From Gordonia rubripertincta (lineage in GTDB: Bacteria > Actinomycetota > Actinomycetes > Mycobacteriales > Mycobacteriaceae): 64,000 nt of DNA. The notes below the pieces were generated by a model. The model saw only the letters and a program-made list of their open reading frames with translations, had not been told where the DNA came from and ran no database searches. Shown here in pieces: positions 58,228 to 64,000 of the stretch. Location: positions 1,116,001-1,180,000 of the forward strand of contig NZ_CP136136.1 in the NCBI RefSeq assembly GCF_038024875.1, read 5' to 3'. The position numbers were made by a program, and so were the translations under genes. Numbering within the stretch: the stretch's first letter is position 1; every line of letters begins with the position of its first letter.

Positions 58228-59456
58228 CCACCACGGCACGCCACGACACCTGGCTCGAACCCGGAACAATCCGGCATTTCGATCATTTGGGGTTCGAGAC
58301 CCGGGAGCAACTGTTCTTCCGGCAACCGGAGCCGATCGACCGCGCCTGGCCCGCACAGCGATTGGCGATCGCGCTGGGCGCCACCCTCTACGTGCCCGCC
58401 ACCCGCCCCGACCTCGCCGACGTCATCCGAAAACGCCGAGCCGAGGGCGTGATCTCGATGGTCATCGACCTCGAGGATGCGGTCGCCGATCACGAGGAGG
58501 CGGACGCCATCGACCACGCGGTCGCGGCGCTGCGTGACATCGCGGACAACCCCGGCGCGCCGATGCTCCTCTTCGTCCGTCCGCGATCGGCCGACCGCAT
58601 CGTGCGCATCGCCAGGGCCCTCGTGACCCCCTCGGCACCGGGCACCCCGTCCGCGCTCACCGGTTTCGTCATCCCGAAGTTCGACTCCACCAACGCCGAA
58701 GAGGCGCTCTCCGCCATCGTCCAGGCGAGTGCGGTACTGGGACAACACCTTTGGGTAATGCCGGTCCTGGAGTCCGCCGCGGTGGTCCACCGCGAGACAC
58801 GCGACGACGAACTCACCGCCCTGGCCGCACACCTCAGCGTGCATCGCGCCAACGTGCTCGCAGTTCGTATCGGGGCCACCGACATCTGCGGTTACTTCGG
58901 CATCCGACGCGACCGCGACCTCACGATCTACGACGTCCGAGTCGCCGCCGACGTGATCGCCGGCATCGTCAATCATCTCGGACGAACCGACGAATCCGGT
59001 TTCATCGTGACCGGACCGGTGTGGGAGTACTTCGCCGACCACGAGCGTATGTTCCAACCGATGTTGCGGCACACTCCTTTTCGCGAGAACGACGCCGTCT
59101 ACTTCCGGCAGCAACTGGTCAGCCGGGACATGGACGGCCTGTTGCGCGAGATCTCGCTCGACCGGGCCAACGGCCTCCACGGCAAGACGGTGATCCATCC
59201 GGCCCACGTCGCCGCCGTGCACGCGCTGTCCGCGGTGACCCACGAGGAATATCACGATGCGCTCGACATCCTCGCCGGTGAAGCCGGCGGTGTCCGGGCA
59301 TCGTCGTACCGGAACAAGATGAACGAGCTGAAACCCCATCGCAATTGGGCGCTGCGCGTGATCGACCGGGCCGCTGCCTTCGGCGTGACCCGCCAGGGCG
59401 TCAGTTTCGTCGATCTCCTGACCGCCCTCGCCGCTCCGGGACCGGCGGCCCGGTGA
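58224..59456 (+). CDS. CitE/HpcH-HpaI-like lyase of the Ter-linked biosynthetic operon
   Basis: A 410-residue TIM-barrel enzyme of the citrate lyase beta/HpcH superfamily. It shows LGATLYVPATRPDLADVI near 52-69, GVISMVIDLEDAVADHE (catalytic acidic motif LEDAV, near 76-92), FVRPRSADRI near 114, and VMPVLESAAVVHRE with a conserved Glu near 180. The C-terminal third (GLHGKTVIHPAHVAAVHALSAVTHEEY) matches the end of CitE-like barrels. It likely cleaves or forms a C-C bond of an acyl-CoA-like or keto acid substrate. Ter-linked forms are predicted to act in a nucleotide-like pathway; the substrate is unknown. It overlaps the genes on both sides (ATGA, GTGA). Confidence 0.85.
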   Translation: MTTTARHDTWLEPGTIRHFDHLGFETREQLFFRQPEPIDRAWPAQRLAIALGATLYVPATRPDLADVIRKRRAEGVISMVIDLEDAVADHEEADAIDHAVAALRDIADNPGAPMLLFVRPRSADRIVRIARALVTPSAPGTPSALTGFVIPKFDSTNAEEALSAIVQASAVLGQHLWVMPVLESAAVVHRETRDDELTALAAHLSVHRANVLAVRIGATDICGYFGIRRDRDLTIYDVRVAADVIAGIVNHLGRTDESGFIVTGPVWEYFADHERMFQPMLRHTPFRENDAVYFRQQLVSRDMDGLLREISLDRANGLHGKTVIHPAHVAAVHALSAVTHEEYHDALDILAGEAGGVRASSYRNKMNELKPHRNWALRVIDRAAAFGVTRQGVSFVDLLTALAAPGPAAR

Positions 59457-60766
59457 ACGCAGCGAGCGACCATCCTTCCGACCGCGAACCGGACTGGGTC
59501 AGCACCCGCTTCGGCGTGCATGCCGCATCCGACGGCAGCGGGTACGCCGGGCACCATCTGCGCGACCTCGTCGTCCTCGGTCTGCGACACAACAAACGCC
59601 GCGCCCACCTGCTGGTCTCCACGGTGCTCGGCAAGCACATACCCACGCCTCCCCGCATCGTGCGCGGTGCGGCCGACGACCTCGGTGCGGCGATCATCGC
59701 GCAGATCGGCGCCGACGCCGCGCGCGACTCCATCGTCTTCGGTTTCGCCGAGACCGCGACCGGCCTCGGCCACTGTGTCGCGCAGCGGATCTCCGCGTCC
59801 CGCTACCTGCATTCCACCCGACGGGAGCTGCCCGGCGTGGTCGTGTCGGGATCCTTCGAAGAAGGTCATTCCCACGCCACGACCCACCTGCTGCAACCCA
59901 GCGATCCGGGCTTTCTCGACGCCGCCACACCGGACGAGACGCTGATCCTGGTCGACGACGAGATTTCGACCGGCACCACGGCACTGGGCGCGATCGAGAC
60001 GATCGTCGCGACGCGTCCGCGCACGCGGTTCGTCGTCGCCTCACTCGTCGACATGCGCAGCCAGGACCAGCGGGCCGAGTGTGGCAAGGTCGCCGCCGGC
60101 CTCGGCGTGGAGGTCGCCTACGTCGCACTGGCACACGGCTCGGTCACGCTGCCGCCCACGCTGCTCGACGACGTGTGGGGGCTGCCCTCGGACACGCTCA
60201 ATCCCGTTGCGCCGGAACGGGCGCGCGTCACCACGCTCGAGCTCGACTGGCCGGTGGGGACACCGGACGGCGGCCGCCACGGTTTCGAACGATCCGATAC
60301 CGTGCCGTTCCGGGAGGCGACCGAGGCCGCCGCCGCGGCCATCGCAGAACGTCTCGATCTGCATCGCCCCGTCGTCGTGATCGGACACGAGGAGCTGATG
60401 TACGCGCCGCTGTGCATCGCCGAGCGCCTCGAGCAGCGCGGCTTCATCACCGGATACCAGACGACCACCCGGTCACCGGCGCAGGTCCACGACGTGCCCG
60501 GCTACCCGCTGCGTCGCGGTTTCCGCTTCCTCGCACCCGAATCCGATCCCGAAACACCGCGCTACATCTACAACGTCTCGTCGGACGCCCTGCCCGATCC
60601 CCAGGTGGTCGTCGTGGTCGACACCCCGGCCGACACCCCCGATCTCCGTGCTCCCGGCGGCCTCCTGGACGTCCTCGCCGCCGCAGGCCATCCCGTCACG
60701 CTGGCGATCCTGCCGGCTACAGACCAGGCGCAACTCCGCGCATCACGACAGGCGGTCAACCCGTGA
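59453..60766 (+). CDS. Phosphoribosyltransferase with C-terminal TRSP domain (Ter-linked)
   Basis: A 437-residue protein. The N-terminal type I PRTase domain (about residues 30-250) has VFGFAETATGLGH near 97 and the PRPP-binding loop LILVDDEISTGTTALGAIE (about 163-181, with adjacent Asp-Asp/Glu). The C-terminal TRSP domain (about 270-437) has VVVIGHEELMYAPLCIAERLE and a predicted Rossmann-like end. It probably attaches or removes ribose 5-phosphate on a base-like molecule. The start at GTG 59453 overlaps the previous stop as GTGA. The pairing with the next PRTase-like gene is the core of Ter-linked operons. Confidence 0.87.
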   Translation: MNAASDHPSDREPDWVSTRFGVHAASDGSGYAGHHLRDLVVLGLRHNKRRAHLLVSTVLGKHIPTPPRIVRGAADDLGAAIIAQIGADAARDSIVFGFAETATGLGHCVAQRISASRYLHSTRRELPGVVVSGSFEEGHSHATTHLLQPSDPGFLDAATPDETLILVDDEISTGTTALGAIETIVATRPRTRFVVASLVDMRSQDQRAECGKVAAGLGVEVAYVALAHGSVTLPPTLLDDVWGLPSDTLNPVAPERARVTTLELDWPVGTPDGGRHGFERSDTVPFREATEAAAAAIAERLDLHRPVVVIGHEELMYAPLCIAERLEQRGFITGYQTTTRSPAQVHDVPGYPLRRGFRFLAPESDPETPRYIYNVSSDALPDPQVVVVVDTPADTPDLRAPGGLLDVLAAAGHPVTLAILPATDQAQLRASRQAVNP

Positions 60767-61881
60767 CGTCCACACCCCCGCTCCGCGGTCCCGACTTCGG
60801 CTCTTACGCACCCGATGAGGTGACATGGTTGCTCAAGGACCTCTCCGACCTCGCACTCGAGGGCGACCTGCACGAGCGGGAACGCCGAATCCAGTCGGGC
60901 AAGGCGCATTACGCCGAGTCCCTGCCGATCGAGTATCAACCCGGTCGTGAGTATCAAGACCTCTTCCACGCGACCCTGCGGTCATCGGCGCAACGTCTCG
61001 CCGAGGCGGTCGGCGTCGTCTCCGAACTGATTCTCGCGGAACGGGCTTCGTTGCCGACACTCGTGTCGCTCGCGAGAGCCGGGACACCCGTCGGCATCCT
61101 GATCCGCCGGTGGATGCAGGCGGTCCACGGGATCGAGCCCCAGCATTACACGATCTCGATCGTGCGTGATCGCGGGATCGACACGGTCGCACTGGACCAC
61201 ATCGTCGAACGCCATCCCGCCGAGTCGATCGTCTTCGTCGACGGGTGGACCGGAAAGGGTGCGATCCAGCGCGAACTCACCGCAGCCCTGGCCGAGTACG
61301 CGGAGCTGCCCGGCCGCCCGGCACTGCACGACGAACTGGCCGTGCTCGCCGATCCCGGCTCCTGCACCACCCTGTTCGGTACGCGCGACGACTTCCTCAT
61401 CGCTTCCGCATGCCTGAACTCCACCGTGTCGGGTCTGGTGTCGCGCACGGTCCTCAACGCCGACCACACCGGTCCGGGAGAGTTCCACGGCGCCAAGTTC
61501 TATCGGCATCTGGCCGAGTTCGACGTCTCCGCCCGGCTTCTCGATGCGGTGAGCGCCGAGTTCCCCACCGTCGCCGACCGCGTCGCCGCCACGCTGGCCG
61601 CCATGACCGCGGAGCATCGGACGCCGACCTGGTCGGGATGGCGATCGGTCGAACGTATCCAGCTCGACTACGGATTGTCGTCGATCAACCTGGTCAAGCC
61701 GGGCGTGGGCGAGACGACCCGCGTGCTGCTGCGTCGAGTGCCGTGGCGGGTGCTCGTCCGCGCCGACGACCTACCCGAGCACCGCCACATCCGACTCCTC
61801 GCCGCCGAACGCGGAGTGCCGGTGGAGGTCTCACCCGATCTCGCGTACTCGTGTGTCGGGCTGATCAAGGAGGACGCGTGA
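60763..61881 (+). CDS. StiP-type PRTase-like protein with PELOTA RNA-binding domain
   Basis: A 372-residue protein of the family named cysteine protease StiP in databases. It is better described by its parts: a PRTase-like domain (PTLVSLARAGTPVGILIRRWM near 86-106, with loop SIVFVDGWTGKGAIQREL near 155-172) and a C-terminal PELOTA-like domain of about 90 residues (VLVRADDLPEHRHIRLLAAERGVPVEVSPDLAYSC). PELOTA domains bind RNA. A Cys-His protease dyad was not identified, so proteolysis is doubtful. GTG 60763 overlaps the previous stop. The protein should act with the PRTase-TRSP partner. Confidence 0.83.
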   Translation: MTSTPPLRGPDFGSYAPDEVTWLLKDLSDLALEGDLHERERRIQSGKAHYAESLPIEYQPGREYQDLFHATLRSSAQRLAEAVGVVSELILAERASLPTLVSLARAGTPVGILIRRWMQAVHGIEPQHYTISIVRDRGIDTVALDHIVERHPAESIVFVDGWTGKGAIQRELTAALAEYAELPGRPALHDELAVLADPGSCTTLFGTRDDFLIASACLNSTVSGLVSRTVLNADHTGPGEFHGAKFYRHLAEFDVSARLLDAVSAEFPTVADRVAATLAAMTAEHRTPTWSGWRSVERIQLDYGLSSINLVKPGVGETTRVLLRRVPWRVLVRADDLPEHRHIRLLAAERGVPVEVSPDLAYSCVGLIKEDA

Positions 61882-62750
61882 GCGTTCTGGTCGCCACCGA
61901 CCTCGACCGGACGATGATCTACTCGCAGCCGGCGATGGGCGAGGCACAGTTCGCCTCCCTCGACACCGTCTGCGTCGAGATCTACCGCGACGCCCCGCTG
62001 TCGTACATGACGGCGACCGCCGTCGAACTCCTGTCCCGCCTCGCTGAACGGGTACCGGTGATCCCGACGACGACGCGGACGCCGGCCCAGTACGAACGAA
62101 TCGCCCTGCCCGGCGGGCCGTTCCGGTATGCCGTGGCGAGCAACGGCGGGCGGATCCTCGTCGACGGAACCGACGACCCGGAGTGGCGTCGCCAGGTCGA
62201 GCGTGGAGTCTCCGAATCCGGCGCAGGGCTCGACGAGGTACTGACCGAACTCCGCACCCGCGTCGACGATTCCTGGGTGAAGTCGTTGCGTATCGCCGAC
62301 GACCTGTTCTGCTACCTCGTCGTCGAACCGGCGGCCCAGCCGGAAGACTTCCTGCCGGCGTGGCAGGACTGGTGTGCGGCGCACGGGTGGGTGGCCTCGC
62401 AGCAGGGTCGCAAGATCTACGCGACGCCGCGGTCGGTCACCAAGTCCGCGGCGATCGCCGAGGTGCGCGGGCGGCTCGTCGACGACGGCGTGATCGGAAC
62501 GGACGCGGAGCTGTACGCGGCCGGGGACGGGTGGCTCGATGCCGACCTTCTCGAGCTCGCCGATCACGCGATCCGACCCCGCCACGGCGAGCTCGAGCTC
62601 CTCGGGTGGACGACGCCAGGGCTCACCGTCACCGCCGGGACCGGAGCTCTCGCCGGCGTGGAGATCCTCGAATGGTTCCACGACCGGTGTTCGGTCAGGA
62701 CGGCATCGGACCCAGGACGTCCGAGTGCCCGTGCCGTCGGCACCAGCTGA
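61878..62750 (+). CDS. HAD-superfamily phosphatase (Ter-linked)
   Basis: A 290-residue cytoplasmic HAD phosphatase of the Cof/MPGP-like type. Motif I is ATDLDRTMIY (catalytic D8, D10), motif II PTTTRTP near 55, a cap region lies in the middle, motif III has K in PRSVTKSAAIAEVR near 197 and motif IV is AAGDGWLDADLLELAD near 215. It probably removes a phosphate from the pathway product. The GTG at 61878 (AGGAGG upstream) overlaps the previous stop, the fourth coupled junction of the operon. Its 3' end overlaps the convergent regulator gene by 56 bases. Confidence 0.85.
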   Translation: MSVLVATDLDRTMIYSQPAMGEAQFASLDTVCVEIYRDAPLSYMTATAVELLSRLAERVPVIPTTTRTPAQYERIALPGGPFRYAVASNGGRILVDGTDDPEWRRQVERGVSESGAGLDEVLTELRTRVDDSWVKSLRIADDLFCYLVVEPAAQPEDFLPAWQDWCAAHGWVASQQGRKIYATPRSVTKSAAIAEVRGRLVDDGVIGTDAELYAAGDGWLDADLLELADHAIRPRHGELELLGWTTPGLTVTAGTGALAGVEILEWFHDRCSVRTASDPGRPSARAVGTS

Positions 62751-63438
62751 TCAGGTACCGCGCGTGCAGACCGCACCAGCGGTAGACGGCCGCCTGCGTC
62801 ATCGGGGAGGACGTCGGTTCCTCGCCGCGCTCGGAGATGATCGGGCCGAGATAGTGACTCGTCACCTTGTTCGCCGTGTTGGGTGAGACCTTGGCCGCGC
62901 GGGCCAGAGTCGCACCATCGGACGCGTTGCCCGAGGCGATCGCGCCCGCCAGACGTCCCGCGGTCTGTCCCCGCTGCCCCGTGAACAGCTCGTACAGAGG
63001 CTTCCGACGCGAAGGCCCCGGCTTCTCCCCGAGTCCCTGGCCGAGCGCCACCGCGCGCACCGCACTCATGAGCGTCGCGAACCCGTCGGACTTCGCGATG
63101 ACGCCGGCGACCTCGTCGCGCAACCGCGCCTCGTCGAGATGGTCGAGCTCGACCCCGTGGCCCTGGGTCGCGAGGATGACCGGCGCCTGACGATCGTGTT
63201 GGTTCAGGGCGTCGATGGCGTCGAGTCCGTCGAACCGCCATTCCAGGTCGGGACGGTTCCAGATCAGGTCCGCGATCACGACGTCGAACCGGACGTGGCC
63301 GGCAACCGAGCGGGTGAACTCGGCGTCGCTCGTCGCCACCGTGACGACGGCGTGCTCGAGCGCGCCTTGGAGAGGGCCTGCCACGACGTGACCGAGTGGG
63401 GAGGCAACCAGCACGCGCAGACGATTCGGCACGTGCAT
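62695..63438 (-). CDS. Response-regulator-like DNA-binding protein
   Basis: A 247-residue regulator. The receiver-like domain (about residues 7-128) has the phosphoacceptor-position Asp D57 in FDVVIADLIWNRPD, Thr in LATQGH near 91 and K116 in IAKSDGF. The acidic pair expected near residue 12 is replaced by ASPLGH, so it may be a phosphorylation-independent receiver. The C-terminal part contains a helix-turn-helix (LARAAKVSPNTANKVTSHYLGP, about 182-203) followed by a winged-like tail. ATG 63438 is chosen; the frame is open to 63522. It converges on the Ter operon and is a good candidate to control it, by position only. Confidence 0.72.
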   Translation of the reverse strand: MHVPNRLRVLVASPLGHVVAGPLQGALEHAVVTVATSDAEFTRSVAGHVRFDVVIADLIWNRPDLEWRFDGLDAIDALNQHDRQAPVILATQGHGVELDHLDEARLRDEVAGVIAKSDGFATLMSAVRAVALGQGLGEKPGPSRRKPLYELFTGQRGQTAGRLAGAIASGNASDGATLARAAKVSPNTANKVTSHYLGPIISERGEEPTSSPMTQAAVYRWCGLHARYLISWCRRHGHSDVLGPMPS

Positions 63439-63712
63439 GATTTTGCCTGATGCAGAGCATCCGTGCGTGATCACGCATTGATTGGAGTCATTCGAGCCAA
63501 TCATGGCTCGATTACCTATCAATCAGGTCGCAAAGACCATGACTTACCGACAGATGTTCGTAACCCTAGAGAAGTAGACGTTGAGAGCAGTTCATCTCTC
63601 CGCCTGCCAGATCGCGAGCAAAGGTCGATCACGGCTTCCCGGGGAACGCCGATCCGTCGACCATGGCGATACCGGAGCCGGTAGTGATTCTGTCGACAGG
63701 AGGACGGTACCG
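63439..63712. other. 274-base divergent intergenic region
   Basis: It lies between two divergent putative regulator genes. It is AT-richer near 63470-63590 (ATCACGCATTGATTGGAGTC, then AATCATGGCTCGATTACC). Repeated ATTGATTGG/CCTATCAATCAGG-like words suggest an operator region. No gene is supported. GTACCGTCC-like sequence and AGGAGG precede the right-hand gene. Confidence 0.4.
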
Positions 63713-64000
63713 ATGTCAGCCCCTCTGGACGAGCTCCACCGCCCGCACGAAGCAACTACGCAGCCCGATGTGTCCCGGCTCGGTTCGGCCGGCCGGGGCG
63801 CACCGCAACCCGCCGGTCCGCACTCGCAGGCCAAACGCCTCGCCGCCGTGGTTGCCGAAGGCGATCTGTTCGACGCCGCACTGGTGGCCCTCATCGAGGG
63901 GGTCGGCTACGGCGCCATGCTCGTAGAGCCTGCGCAGCTCCCCTACCTGCGCAATCCCGCCGTCCTCTTCGTTCGGTCGCCCGGCACCCTCGCACTGGTC
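63713..64000 (+). CDS. 5' part of a possible regulator (runs off the window)
   Basis: Only the first 96 residues are visible. AGGAGG at 63699-63704 precedes ATG 63713. A Pro/Ala/Gly-rich disordered lead of about 43 residues is followed by RLAAVVAEGDLFDAALVALIEGVGYGAMLVEP and VLFVRSPGTLALV. That alternation of hydrophobic strands and helices, starting with an acidic Glu/Asp after the first strand, resembles a response-regulator receiver domain. It is divergent from the other receiver-like gene. The identity is uncertain until the rest is seen. Confidence 0.55.
   Translation, partial: MSAPLDELHRPHEATTQPDVSRLGSAGRGAPQPAGPHSQAKRLAAVVAEGDLFDAALVALIEGVGYGAMLVEPAQLPYLRNPAVLFVRSPGTLALV

Noticed and set aside
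58137..59339. 400-codon minus-strand frame opposite the CitE-like gene
   Set aside because: The plus-strand gene has conserved barrel motifs and coupled junctions; the mirror has neither.
60763..61881. Active cysteine protease
   Set aside because: The database-style family name StiP suggests a protease, but no Cys-His dyad in a protease-like setting was found, and the domains seen are PRTase-like and PELOTA-like.

Overview
The window is high-GC actinobacterial DNA, most likely Gordonia or a close mycolic-acid-producing relative. The evidence is strong G/C at third codon positions, many GTG starts, many ATGA or GTGA gene junctions, and two blocks of gene order known from mycobacteria. One block is ino1 - PadR regulator - DUF5318 - ponA1 - GT87 membrane glycosyltransferase - rpsF-ssb-rpsR-rplI - dnaB, which in mycobacteria lies fairly near oriC. 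The other is plsB - HAD/plsC - wax ester synthase/DGAT. The genus call is an inference; no rRNA or tRNA gene is present to fix it.

Layout. 1-3.8 kb: the end of a peptide-type ABC transporter operon (with a possible 46-residue membrane protein), a DUF808 membrane protein and a TauE/SafE permease. 3.8-13.2 kb: a divergent sugar-alcohol regulon. A SorC-type regulator and a complete carbohydrate ABC importer read leftwards; a sorbitol/xylitol-type dehydrogenase, a mannitol/arabitol-type dehydrogenase and xylulokinase read rightwards. A pair of inverted-repeat operators lies between them. 13.3-16.1 kb: a methyltransferase, an aldo/keto reductase and an RpiR regulator. 16.2-22.3 kb: a multicomponent aromatic-amine (aniline-type) dioxygenase operon with Rieske alpha and beta subunits, a small unknown protein, a glutamine amidotransferase-like protein, a glutamine synthetase-like protein broken by a +1 frameshift, a 2Fe-2S ferredoxin and a ferredoxin reductase. 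22.6-32.1 kb: a cold-shock protein, a secreted trypsin-like protease, the plsB-plsC-WS/DGAT lipid operon, a DoxX-like membrane protein and an MFS transporter.

32.3-34.1 kb is an IS1182-like insertion sequence just downstream of dnaB. dnaB (34.2-36.5 kb) carries a 276-residue class-3-type intein in the Walker A motif. 37-43 kb holds the ribosomal protein/ssb operon with a candidate autoregulatory leader, a GT87 glycosyltransferase, an acetyltransferase and two little-known proteins. 43.2-49.8 kb holds a second GT87 enzyme, the bifunctional PBP PonA, a DUF5318 protein, a PadR regulator and inositol-phosphate synthase. 50.4-52.4 kb is an aconitase-family enzyme lacking one expected cluster cysteine.

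52.7-63.4 kb is a tellurium-resistance-like (Ter) stress island: TerD, a TerC/DUF475 membrane protein, three AIM24-family proteins in one operon, and a divergent five-gene operon. That operon encodes a helical coiled-coil protein, a CitE/HpcH-like lyase, a PRTase-TRSP protein, a StiP/PELOTA PRTase-like protein and a HAD phosphatase. It is followed by a receiver-like regulator and the start of another possible regulator. This island is the best candidate here for a poorly described system: it has the gene content predicted for making a nucleotide- or nucleoside-like stress metabolite.
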